Position numbers and translations under genes: made by a program. This document shows, piece by piece, positions 52,847 through 63,838 of a stretch of 64,000 nt of DNA. The notes below the pieces were generated by a model. That model ran no database searches. It saw only the letters and a list, made by a program, of their open reading frames with translations, and was not told the origin of the DNA. Positions within the stretch are counted from its first letter, which is position 1, and every line of letters starts with the position of its first letter. Source of the DNA: Fallopia convolvulus (Eukaryota; Streptophyta; Magnoliopsida; Caryophyllales; Polygonaceae). The DNA is taken from positions 26,727,877 to 26,791,876 of the forward strand of contig OZ024719.1 in assembly GCA_964016875.1 (NCBI GenBank). The letters run 5' to 3'.

Positions 52847-54405
52847 ATGACACACGATTTTGCTACCTCGCTTGCTAATTCTCATGAACACACAAAACCT
52901 TTTACTATTGTCCACTTTACAAACATCATAAAGCTTACCCCTTCCAATTATCTCACATGGAAAACTCAAATCCAAGCAATCCTAGAGGGCTATGATCTTC
53001 AAGTTTTTGGATGGCTCCATCCGATCCCTGAGGAGAAAATTATTGCTCAAGAAAACGCTACTATAACAATTCCTGCCTACTTAACCTGGAAGCGCCAAGA
53101 TCGTCTCCTCTATGGAGCCCTTCTCGGTACACTGTCTACGCCGGTGTCCATGCTGGTCACTCAGGCCAAAATGTGCCAATCTATGTGGGGTACTCTCAAA
53201 CGGACTTATGGCACGGCGTCTCGGGGTCACAAAAAGCAAGTCAAAGACAAGCTTCATTCCATCAAAAAGGACTCGTCATCCATCGCCGACTATATGTAAG
53301 CCATGACGTCGGCCTCGGATCTCTTAACCTCGTTGGAGTCCCCACTCTCTCAAGAAGACTTCATTGACGACATCTTGAAGGGATTGGATTCCTCTTACAA
53401 GTCCGTGATTGATGCGGTCAATATGCGGGACACTTGTATTTCCTTTGAGGAGCTACATGAGAAACTCACTCTGAAAGAACTTGAACTCAAGGCTGAGCCG
53501 TCGGACAACGCTCCGGTCACGGCTCTCACCGTGCAAAAGAAACACAAGAATCGGTCCAAGGGCACCAATCCTTCCTTGCCCTGGCAGCCTTCAACACCGC
53601 CTCCCCCGCCTTCACAACATTGGACCCCATACCCGCAACCAACCTACACCCCAAACCCTAATCAACCTGCCTTTTCTCGCCCCTCTCGGCCTAACACCAA
53701 CTCCTCAAACTACAACATTTCAAACCACAACAATTCAAACTACAATCCACCTCTCTTATCTAAACCTTTTCTTGGTCGCTGCCAATTCTGTAAAGAAGTT
53801 GGTCATGTGATCTCACAATGCCCTAAATTTCGTCAACAATACCCCCAAGTTCAATTCCCGCCCTCCAACCATTTTCCGCCCTCTCAACCGTCCCCTCAGG
53901 CTAACACTACCTCCACGTCCTCGGGCTCTTCAAATTGGCTCGTTGACACTGGAGCCAACAACCACCTCACTAATGCTCTTGCCAACTTAGCCCTCCATCA
54001 GCCCTATACTAGTCCTGACGAAGTCTATGTCGGTAATGGTCAAGGTTTGAAATTTACGCACTCTGGTTCTCTTACTCTTCCTTCTTTTTCCAAACAATTT
54101 CATCTTTCCAATGTTTTGTGTGTTCCATCTATCTCTAAAAATCTTTTATTAGTCTCTAAATTCACTTTTGAAACTCGTTATGCTATGGTTTTCTTACACA
54201 ATTGTTTTCTTGTGAAGGATATCCAAACTGGCTCTACCATTCTTAGTGGTCCTTGCATTGATGGTGTCTATGTTTGGCCTACGTTCCTTTTTAAGTTCGA
54301 CCGATAATGGTCGGGAATATTTTGTCCTTCGTTCCTTTTTAAGTTCGACCGACATCACTCATCTCACCTCTCCTTCACACACTCCAAAACACAATGGACT
54401 ATTGT
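52847..54405 (+). pseudogene. copia Gag-protease with nonsense codon and an integrase stub
   Basis: From ATG 52847: copia Gag (NYLTWKTQIQAILEGYDL, WKRQDRLLYGALLGTLS). An in-frame TAA at 53297-53299 interrupts DYM-AMTSASDLL, after which the same frame continues. A zinc knuckle near 53780 (CQFCKEVGHVISQC) and protease near 53936 (WLVDTGANNHLT) follow. After GPCIDGVYVWPT (54270) the sequence jumps to an integrase fragment (STDNGREYF, ITHLTSPSHTPKHNG), so about 0.6 kb is deleted. A 23-bp direct repeat (54282-54304 and 54330-54352) marks the junction. Confidence 0.8.
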
Positions 54406-55880
54406 TGATAGGGTTTCTCGGCCAACAAATAAATTTATAAGTCAAGACCCCGCTGAGTATAGCAGAGTCAAGATCGTTCCACAGGAAGTAAGGTTGTTTG
54501 TCTATCAATCTAACAAAAATCAAACAAAAACAAATAAAACACTCACGAGCAGCCTCGTTAACGACGTTGTCAGGGTCGTTAACGAACCACCGAACACAAA
54601 ATGCTAAAACTAACGACCTAATTAAAATCTAATTAAAATTCGGTACCGAGGCAAGTACTCAGCAACGAAAATTCACCAGAAATAATTCAAATAAAACAAA
54701 AATCTAGGACAAGGGACACCACAACATAGCCAAGCATAAGAATTCGTAAGAAGAAAAGATCATGCCTTTAAATAGATAGAGTCATCAACTTTCGTTGACT
54801 TAGCAAGTAAATTAATCTACTTTCTCATCCTAATTCACTTAATTGCTTGTTTTAGATCTAAAGCTTGAAACTTTCGTTTTCAAACAATATCAACCTTCAA
54901 GTTAGTAACTTCCTCTTTCAACTCAGTTAAAAACTCAAATTACCTCCACTTTCGTCTCGGTATTAAGCACAACAAACAATTCTCAATCAAAGATAAAAGG
55001 CATTCACAACTCAATCTTACTCATCAAACATGCTCAACTATGTCGGGCTTAACCCCGATCCTAGAAAAAAGAAACTACTCACTAATCATAACTAAGAAAC
55101 TAAAAACTTCAATAAAAAGAAACATTGAAACAAAACTCAAAACTCTAATTAATAAAAAATATATCGTCTTACACAAATTCAGAAGAAACCGAAAAACATA
55201 AAAATACCGAACCACAATCACGACCAACGACCCCCCGGCGACTGTCGTCCACCGAGCCTCGGCGGTCCTCTTCCGATCCGACTTCTCTCTCTCCTTCGGT
55301 CCTTCAAAAATCTCCTCAAAATTAAGCCCCTTCTTTCTATGCTAGATAGAAGGGTATTTATACTAAAAAGCTAAAAACTAAAAAGGCTAAAAGATATAAA
55401 CTTTCCTAAAAAGATAGAAACAATCCCTAAAAGATAGAAATAAAATCTAAAAAGATATTAAGACCTAAAATACATATTCTAACAACCCCAAAAGATTCTA
55501 AAAAGATACTCAACCGATACGGAAATAAATTCCCGCTCAGGATCGGTGAATTATAAAATAATACTCCATATCTTCTTTTTCGTGGCCTCGTTAACGAGCC
55601 TGGGCTTTGTTTCTTTCAACACTTCCTCTTGTACTCTCGAGCTTCGACTTCTTCAATCTTGCACTCCTCCGTCCTTCGCTGTAATGCTCCAAATTCAACT
55701 CCATTTAGCTCCTTTCCTCACTAAAACATACAAAATTCACAAAATAGCGTAGATTCCACTCTTTTCACAGAAATATGCAAAACTATCTAAAAATACTCAA
55801 AACTAAACCTAAACTAAACAAAACTAAACCTAATAAGCAAAGAAAACTTATCAAAAACTATACTAAAAATGCGAATATCA
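54406..55880 (-). repeat. 3' LTR of Athila-like element 2
   Basis: On the plus strand TGATAGGG...GAATATCA; the minus strand begins TGATATTCGC and ends AACCCTATCA, the same TGATA...TATCA ends as Athila-like element 1. Contains palindrome copies at 54555, 54576 and 55588. Confidence 0.78.
54555..54585. repeat. 21-bp-spaced palindrome pair in the LTR
   Basis: TCGTTAACGA at 54555-54564 and 54576-54585, starts 21 bases apart. Non-coding, inside the LTR. Confidence 0.9.
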
Positions 55881-57636
55881 AATACCCCATACTTAGACTT
55901 GCTTGTCCTCAAACAATAAACAAGACACTAACCAAAACCAAAACAAATCATGCTCATCAAGACATAGCCATCTTCTAAAAAGCAACATTTACACATAAGA
56001 AAATTATAGCAAAAGACTATTAACATCCTCACACATATATGCACTTAAATAGACATAAAATGATACAATCCAACCTCTAAAGGGATATAATGTGTTTCAC
56101 TCAACTCTCAAGTGTTTAGGCTTATAAATTCAATCTCTCAACTCATCTTATATACAAAAACTCATAGAAATTGGAACTTATATCACCAATACTCTCCACC
56201 CAAGACTTGTCAAAACAAGCAAAGAATCATCAAGAGAACTTAGGGGGCTCAATGAAAAACTTCATAGAAGTTTCCATTCGGTCGGGTTGTAATGGGGCTT
56301 GGTAATAACAATAGGGCATGGAAAATATTTTGGTCATGTGGTGCTAATAATATCCAGGAATCAAAAGACTCCTAAAAACTCACATCTCACCAAAAACTTT
56401 CATAAAACAACATACCAAACTCACTCTTCTTTATGCACACACATTTTCACTCACCCTTTATCATCCTAAAAAGTCTCATAACAAAAATAAAAGAATCTCT
56501 GATATTATCTTTAAACACAAATACACTTACTCTTTACTTCCCTTTTATTATTTTTTCCTTCTTTCTTCTTTCTTCTCTCTTTTTTTTTTCGTCGTCGTGG
56601 CCTCGTTAACGAGCCCACATCAGGGTCGTTAACGATCCACCGTATACATTCCTCTTCCTTTTTTCACTACATCCATCAAAAACTTTATTATGTGCATTTT
56701 TTCTATCAAGAGACCTTTTTTACATGTAATAACAAGAGACTTCCAATCTACCCTTCCCAAATACCCTTCAATTTAAGCAAATATAGAACTATTTTCTTTT
56801 TAACAAAACACAAAACTTAACTCTCCAATCTAAGTCCTAATTCCCGGATAGGGTCAAGCTTATCTCGGTTAGGGAAAAATTTTTGTGGAGCTAAAAACAT
56901 AAGGTTTCAGGCCAGAATTGGTTATCAAAATGAAGGAATAATGTAAAGGTAGATAGGGAATAATAGGGCTTATAAAAATAAGTTCTTCATCATATGATCT
57001 TCACAAGTAATGAACTAAAAATCTTATAAGGGTCTCAAGAAATAGATAACCATCACAATTCCAAGAGATAATATGCATAAAGAGAGTAAATCACACAAGA
57101 AAAGAAGAGGGATTTATGATGTTCTCCCTATAAGGCCAAAAATACTCACAAGGTAAAAAAATTTGTTGGATTGCATCATCTATGCTATAAAGTATATGTG
57201 CTCAATTTCATCAAATGTTATTCTCTTCTAAAAACAATAATTTCAAGTTGAGAATCCGGCTATACTTTTAAAGACATGCTTGCAAGGAATTATATGATTA
57301 AGCTAGTGATTGCTATCATAGAACTTAAGAAGGGATATCTATCAATTCTAAAACTCTTTTTGGATTTTTTTCATTTTTTTTATATTTTTTTGATTTTTTG
57401 ATTTTTTCGGTTTTAAAGAAATAAAAACTGCATAGAACACATAAACACCTATAATTTTTCTACTTTCTCCCCACCCCATACTTAAAATTACAGTGTCCCC
57501 ACTGTAAGGAAAATAAGAAGAAGAGGGAAAAGAAATAGAAAACAAAACAAAACAAAAAAATTAAAAAGGAAAAAAAGAAAGACATAAAAACTTACAAAAG
57601 TGGAAACAAGGAAAAGAAACTTCATCTTGAGCTGAA
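55881..57636 (-). other. 3' non-coding region of Athila-like element 2
   Basis: On the minus strand the LTR is preceded by GAGGACAAGCAAGTC then TAAGTATGGGG (55882-55914), the likely polypurine tract. A second similar block, GGGGACACTGTAA then TTTAAGTATGGGGTGGGG, lies at 57468-57504 just after the 3' ORF. A palindrome pair is at 56603-56635 (spacing 23). No coding motif is seen. Confidence 0.6.
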
Positions 57637-59226
57637 TCAACGGTTCGGTGGAGGAAAGTAATGCTCAAAGTTCCCCATGAAGTCGTACATCGTCCTCCAA
57701 CGCTCAGCATCCTCCGCCTCTCTCTGACGCTGCCTCTCATCCCCCATCGACATGCGAGCGGAATAGACGGTTTCCCATCTATCCATCCTCCTATGAATAT
57801 GATCCGTCTGGAGGTGAAGCTGTTGCATCCGTGCAGAAAGATCCTCGGCCCATGGTGGTGGTATACTCGATCCTGCGTACTCGGGCTGAGGAGGTGGTGG
57901 GTAGTGAGGCTGGAAATGGTCTTGATACATCACCGGGTTGTAAGGCATGAGGCCATAAGTATGAGGGTCGACAGGAGCTCTCGGCACCTCGTTAACGAAG
58001 CTGGGTGCCTCGTTAACAGGGATGGGATGCGGCTGGAAGTGATCGTTAACGACCCTGGTGGGCTCGTCAACGAAGATGTTGCCTCCTAACACCTCCGTGT
58101 CGATGTCTTCTTCTTCAAAATTGAGCTCCTCAGTGCCTCCCTCAGTGTCGGCTTCTTCGGTGTCGTTGCCTACTACCTCGGTGTCCTCTTGTTCATCTTC
58201 TTCTTCATATTCATCCACGTCGTCCCGCTCAAACCGGGTTTCACATGGCCTAAGCGAGAGCTCGTCCTCCGGTTTTGGCTCCAATGGGTAGGGATGTCCC
58301 GTCCACACCTCGTACCAATTCGGTACGTAGAGTAGCTCGTACATGTCGAGGGAAGGTATGACTAGTCGATCTTGAACCTTCACCTTGTAGCCTCCCTCGG
58401 CTTGCACGAAAATCCCGGAATTATACCAATAGTTTTTGTTGAGGAGTTGGGCGTGGGCCGGTGTGTAGCGGGTGAGATCTACTTCGAGATTCTTAGCCAA
58501 GAGGCTAACCAAATTGCCACACCACACCTCCTTGGACTTGGTGGATTTCTCGACGTAGTAGAGCCATTCGTACCCCAAGTTCAAGGGGACGGGCTCCTCA
58601 AAGAGGATGGTGCGGAAGCAAGCAACCTCCGTCCTTGTAGGCCGGTTCAACTCTTTCTTCGGCCAAAATGTTGCGGCGAGGACTCTCAAAATAATCCGGA
58701 AGATGGGGTTGACTATGTTTGCCCCGGATAGCGCCGCGGTAGAGGATTGAACCTCCCCGATGATGTATCTCCAAGTGCGGGTCACTCGGTAGTCCTTCAA
58801 GCTATAATCTCTCGACGGGTTTGGGAGTTCCAAGATTGCATTGAACTCCTCCATGGTGAAGTCACGGTCCGCGTTACCGAGCCGGAACCGAATTCGTCCC
58901 GCCGAGATCTTTGACGAGAAGTTGGTCTCCAAAGTGGCCAAGAACTCGGATGTGAGGGCCGGATAGTGTGGCAAGCTCTCTTGCTTCAACAGGTGGGCGA
59001 CCCCAAGGATGATGAAAGCATCCTTGACATCCGTGTAGATGCCTGTGGTGACAGCGCTAGACTTCGAGAACCATCGGGTGTAATGGTCCTTCTCCAGAAA
59101 ATCTCGGTAGCGACGTACTTGGCTCTGACTGCTCAAAATCACATCATCCACTCGAGGTGGGGATGGAGACCTATGGTTCCTCCTGTTCTTCTGGGCTCGG
59201 GTAGAGGGTCTGCTTGAACTAGCCAT
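57637..59226 (-). CDS. Athila ORF-1-type protein downstream of pol (529 residues)
   Basis: Intact ORF in the position where Athila elements carry an extra, env-like or unassigned 3' ORF. Residues about 40-300 resemble the plant 'ATHILA ORF-1' family: YPALTSEFLATLETNF, IRFRLGNADRDFTMEEFNAILELP, and Trp/Arg-rich blocks around TRTWRYIIGEV. Then comes a strongly acidic stretch (about 335-395) and a Pro/Tyr-rich segment, ending in a helical basic tail (RRMDRWETVYSARMSMGDERQRQREAEDAERW). No signal peptide or membrane segment is visible, so an envelope role is not supported. Two 21-bp palindrome pairs fall within its Pro-rich part and encode VVND and VNEA/VNEV. Confidence 0.75.
   Translation of the reverse strand: MASSSRPSTRAQKNRRNHRSPSPPRVDDVILSSQSQVRRYRDFLEKDHYTRWFSKSSAVTTGIYTDVKDAFIILGVAHLLKQESLPHYPALTSEFLATLETNFSSKISAGRIRFRLGNADRDFTMEEFNAILELPNPSRDYSLKDYRVTRTWRYIIGEVQSSTAALSGANIVNPIFRIILRVLAATFWPKKELNRPTRTEVACFRTILFEEPVPLNLGYEWLYYVEKSTKSKEVWCGNLVSLLAKNLEVDLTRYTPAHAQLLNKNYWYNSGIFVQAEGGYKVKVQDRLVIPSLDMYELLYVPNWYEVWTGHPYPLEPKPEDELSLRPCETRFERDDVDEYEEEDEQEDTEVVGNDTEEADTEGGTEELNFEEEDIDTEVLGGNIFVDEPTRVVNDHFQPHPIPVNEAPSFVNEVPRAPVDPHTYGLMPYNPVMYQDHFQPHYPPPPQPEYAGSSIPPPWAEDLSARMQQLHLQTDHIHRRMDRWETVYSARMSMGDERQRQREAEDAERWRTMYDFMGNFEHYFPPPNR
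57989..58073. repeat. two 21-bp-spaced palindrome pairs inside the 3' ORF
   Basis: TCGTTAACGA at 57989 with TCGTTAACAG at 58010, and TCGTTAACGA at 58043 with TCGTCAACGA at 58064. Both intervals are 21 bases. Confidence 0.9.
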
Positions 59227-59393
59227 GGATCCTACAAAATAATCGAGATTTTTCCAAGATAAGATCCACTCAAAAATAAATAGGTACGAGACCCCATACT
59301 TGGTCTCAAAATTAACCTCGGAATTATTCGTAAACTACCCAATTGGGTTGTTCACGATTCTGGGCTCGGATCGATCGATGAAGAAATGCAGGG

Positions 59394-59424
59394 TCGTTAA
59401 CGAGCCTGGGTGGGTCGTTAACGA
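59394..59424. repeat. 21-bp-spaced palindrome pair, non-coding
   Basis: TCGTTAACGA at 59394 and 59415, separated by GCCTGGGTGGG. Confidence 0.9.
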
Positions 59425-60187
59425 CCCGCCGAGAGCAAAACCAGAACTTTCCGAAATTTAATCTACCTTAAATTCAGCAAAAATCAAGCATGCAATCTTC
59501 TATCATTTTCCACATATCCCTCATCGGGTATAAGCACCCCATACTTACTCAATTACCCATCCCGAACATGCTAAAAATTACCCGGAATTTTGACATGCAA
59601 AGATAGAACTTTTAGATCTAGAACAAGATAAATTCATTCTTTCCTAACTAAAGGATTGCAATAGCTAATCTAACATGAATAATCTTTCCTAAAACATGAA
59701 CAACTAAGCACAATCAAGAATTTTTAGGAACAAAATCAAGCATGCTCATCAACCTTCCTAAGAACACGATTCCAAGATATGAAATTTCGACCCTATAGAT
59801 AATAAATTATGTAATTTCAAGCAAGGGTTTAGAAATCATACCGGAGAATCGAGGAATTGAAGAACAAGGGTCGGAATCGGGGTGGTTAACGAGCTTGGCC
59901 TCGTCGGTGAACGGTTTCCGAGCTCCGGTAACTACGACCTCTCGGTGATCGGTAGCGTGAGGGATTCCGACTCGGTGGGAGAGAAGGGAGAGGGATTGAG
60001 AGTGTTTTGGGTTTGAGAGGGAGTGAATTTTGAGAGGATTGTGGTAGAATTTTGGAAGGGGTGTAGAAGGGTTTATATAGGAGGGGTAAGGTAGAAGGGG
60101 GTGGCGGCTGCTAGGGTAAAAATAGATAGATTAGGTTAGAATATTTACCTGCCCCGTATTCTGACGAGTCGGGTCTTCCGAACCGGG

Positions 60188-60218
60188 TCGTTAACGACCC
60201 TGGGTGGGTCGTTAACGA
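60188..60218. repeat. 21-bp-spaced palindrome pair, non-coding
   Basis: TCGTTAACGA at 60188 and 60209, separated by CCCTGGGTGGG, nearly the same 11-base spacer as at 59404-59414. Confidence 0.9.
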
Positions 60219-61859
60219 GCCGTCTTGGCCTTCTTGAGTGATTTTTCGATCCCTTTCTCCTGAAATCTTGTTAGCTCAAAAATTCTAATTTCTATCCTAG
60301 TTAAAACTAAAAAGAAAAATAAAAGAAAGCAAAGAAATAATCTAAAAAGAAAAAGAAAATAAAATAAAATAAAATAAAATAAACCTATTCTAAAAAGCGG
60401 GTTGCCTCCCGTAAGCGCTATGTTTAACGTCGTTAGCCCGACGAGCTCCCTTGCTAGTCTGATGATATGAGAGCCATGTTGGCTCTTATCTCTTCAGCCG
60501 GGTCAGTCTGCTCATGGAATTTCTTCAGCCTGTGTCCATTATTCTTGAAGATGACGCCTCGGTTATCGGTCAACTCTACTGCTCCGTGAGGATAAATGTG
60601 ATGAACCACAAATGGCCCACTCCATCGTGTCCTGAGTTTTCCTGGGAATAATGGGAGTCTAGAATTGAAGAGAAGTACCTTATCGCCGACTTGGTAAGTT
60701 TTGGGCACCAATTTCCGATCATGCCACCTTTTGGTGCGCTCCTTGTAGATTTCAGCATTTTCGTACGCCTTCAGCCTCAATTCTTCTAATGCTTGCAAGT
60801 CCATGAATCTTTTTGCTCCAGCCGCGTCGAGGTTCATGTTGAGCTCCTTGAGAGCCCATAATGCCTTATGCTCCATATCGACCGGTAAATGACATGCCTT
60901 GCCATACACTAGATTATAGGGGGTTGTGCGGAGAGGCGTCTTGTATGTTGTCCTATATGCCCACAGAGCGTCATCCAACTTGGAGGACCAATCCTTCCTA
61001 GAACGGGAAACTGTCTTCTCCAATATGCTCTTTATTTGTCTGTTTGAAACTTCAACTTGGCCACTTGTTTGGGGATGATAGGGTGTTGCCACCCGATGAG
61101 ATACCCCATACTTAGCCAAAAGGGCTTCAAAACTCCGCTCAATGAAATGGGAACCACCATCACTGATAAGGACTCTTGGAACACCGAACCTGGGGAAAAT
61201 ATTGGTCTTGATGAATTTAGCAACAGTCTTGGCGTCGTTAGTCCTTGTAGCAACAGCCTCCACCCACTTGGAAACATAATCAACCGCAACTAGGATGTAC
61301 TTGTAGGGTCCTGAGGCGGAAAACGGTCCCATGAAATCAATGCCCCACACATCAAATAGCTTAACTTCTAATATCCCAGTTACTGGATTTTCATGTCTCC
61401 AAGTTATGTTGTCTGAGCGTTGACATCCATCACATGCTGTCACATAAGCTTGCACATCTTTGAACATGGTTGGCCAATAGAGACCACTTTGAAGAATCTT
61501 CGCAGTAGTCTTGAATCCTTTTGCATGACCTCCAGTTGGAAGTGTGTGACATTGACGGATCACGTTTTCAATCTCCTCCTCTGGAATACAACGCCTAAAG
61601 AGGTGATCGCTTCCTTGTTTAAACAAGTAGGGATCATCCCAATAGTATTGTTTTACATCATGGAGAAATTTCTTCTTCTTTTGTGGGGTAAGGCCCTCGG
61701 GAATCACGCCTCCTACAAGATAGTTAGCGAAATCCGCAAACCAAGGAGCTTTTGGCCCTCTAATAGTATAGATTGATATTGAGGAAGAAGAAATTGAAGA
61801 AGGACAGGGGGTGAATTTTAATCGAGAAGACTCAGTTTCAGAAATCTTACCCGGATGGG

Positions 61860-62024
61860 TCGTTAACGAGCTAGGATTTAATATTTTGACCTCGGTACCG
61901 ACCTCCCGTGGCTCAGTAACGACCTCATTGACTTGGTTGTCGACCCAATCTGAACATTTTCCCTTGTTATTTGTATATTCCAGCCTCGGCACCTCGTTAA
62001 CGACCCTGAAGAGGCCGGTGACGA
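61860..62024. repeat. palindrome cluster in the RNase H-integrase linker
   Basis: TCGTTAACGA at 61860; TCGGTACCGA at 61892 paired with TCAGTAACGA at 61913; TCGTTAACGA at 61994 paired with CCGGTGACGA at 62015. Both pairs are 21 bases apart. Confidence 0.85.
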
Positions 62025-63753
62025 GGGTCTTGTGGAGTTCGACCTCGTTCAACAGGAGGTGTTCGTCGGGTCTGGAATCATTTATCGGTACCTCATTGTT
62101 GGACTCGGTGATATGCTCAACTGGCAACCTGGACAAGTGATCTGCCACTAGATTTTCTGCTCCCTTTTTGTCTCTTATTTCATGGTCAAATTCCTGCAGT
62201 AAGAGCATCCAACGAAGCAATCTAGGTTTGACATCTTATTTAACCATTAAGTATCTAACAGCTTCATGGTCAGTATAAACAATCACTTTGGATCCAACAA
62301 GATAGGACCGGAATTTCTCAAAGGTAAATACCACAACAAGGAATTCCTTCTCCGTTTTGGTATACTTACTCTGCGCCTCATCCAACGTCTTATTGGCGTA
62401 ATAAATGGCGTGGAGTTTTTTGTCCTTCCGTTGCCCTAAGACTGCGCCAACTGCATAGTCACTGGTATCGCACATGATCTCAAAGGATAATGTCCAGTTT
62501 GGGGACTGCATGATGGGGGCAGACACGAGGGCAGCTCAGCTCTTAACCTGTAAAATGTTTCAAGACATTCTGGAGACAGCTCAAACACTACATCTTTCAT
62601 TAGTAGGTTAGTCAAAGGTTTAGCTATCTTAGAAAAATCTTGAATGAATCGTCTGTAAAAGCTAGCATGCCCTAAAAACTCCTAATGTCTCTTAAAGAAG
62701 AGGGAGGAGGTAGTTTTTCAATAAACTCAATTTTTGCTTTATCTACTTCTATCCCTCTTTTAGAGACAAGGTGTCCTAGTACTATCCCCTCTTGAACCAT
62801 AAAATGACACTTTTCCCAATTAAGCACAAGATTGGTTTCTTCACATCTTTTAAGCACTCGTGCAAGGTTAGCAAGACAAGAATCAAATGAAGAACCATAA
62901 ACAGAAAAGTCATCCATGAAAACCTCTACAATATCCTCTATCATATCTGAAAAAATGGCCATCATACATCTTTGAAAAGTAGCAGGGGCATTGCAAAGCC
63001 CAAATGGCATTCTTTTGTAAGCAAAGGTTCCATAGGGACATGTAAAGGTTGTTTTCTCTTGGTCATCAGGATGAATGGGAATCTGCCAAAAACCGCTATA
63101 GCCATCTAAATAACAGAAATAATCATGCTGGGCTAAGCGTTCTAACACCTGATCTATGAAAGGAAGCGGAAAATGATCTTTTCTAGTAGCACTATTAAGC
63201 TTCCTATAATCAATGCACATCCTCCAACTAGTGGTGGCTCTAGTCGGAATAAGCTCTCCCTTTTCATTTTCTATCACAGTCATCCCCCCTTTCTTTGGGA
63301 CTACATGGACCGGACTCACCCATTGACTGTCCGAAATAGGAAATATGATCCCAGCATCAAGTAATTTAATAATTTCCTTTTTAACTACGTCCTTCATATT
63401 AGGATTTAATCTACGTTGATGCTCTATGGTGGGTTTATGATTGTCCTCCATGTAAATCCTATGCATGCAGAGAGAAGGGGATATGCCAGTTATATCATCT
63501 AGGGAGTAGCCTATGGCTTTTCTATGCATCCTAAGCACATTCAGGAGTTTTCCTACTTCCTCATCTTTTAATCCAGCATTAATGATGACAGGTAGAGTAG
63601 AATTAGGATCGAGGAATTCATACCTGAGGGATTCTGGCAGAGATTTAAGTGTTGGGGACGGTTCAGCAGGGATTAGAATCGGCTCTTCTGGTTCCGTCTT
63701 CAACACTTCCTCAAAGCATTCAAAGGCTGAGATTTCGCTGTCTTCAGCTAGGG

Positions 63754-63838
63754 TCCTTAACGAACCTGGAGTAGTCGTTAACGAGCCTGCGTCTTCTGCC
63801 AGGAGAATCGGTAACGATGTTGGAGGACTTGTTACTGA
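63754..63838. repeat. palindrome pairs upstream of RT
   Basis: TCCTTAACGA at 63754 and TCGTTAACGA at 63775 (21 apart), then TCGGTAACGA at 63809 and TTGTTACTGA at 63829 (20 apart), all in the variable linker before the RT domain. Confidence 0.8.

Larger units (their letters stand above)
52599..54405 (+). mobile_element. second Ty1/copia element, 5' part, interrupted by Athila-like element 2
   Basis: LTR at about 52599-52776, PBS TGGTATCATCCGCC at 52777-52790, gag-protease from 52847 and a stub of integrase, then the LTR of another element at 54406. The remaining copia sequence, if present, lies beyond the window. It appears inserted at the tail of a LINE. It is related to the outer copia at 8235-23646 (same PBS style and similar Gag). 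Confidence 0.78.
59227..60453 (-). other. non-coding spacer between pol and the 3' ORF
   Basis: No coding motif. Right after the pol stop the minus strand has a block with GCGCTTACGGGAGGCAACCC (60398-60424) that I associate with plant Athila-type elements. Contains palindrome pairs at 59394/59415, 59883/59904 (degenerate) and 60188/60209. Confidence 0.6.

Noticed and set aside
57637..59226. Envelope glycoprotein
   Set aside because: The position after pol invites the label, but no signal peptide, membrane segment or cysteine pattern is visible; the sequence fits the ATHILA ORF-1 type instead.
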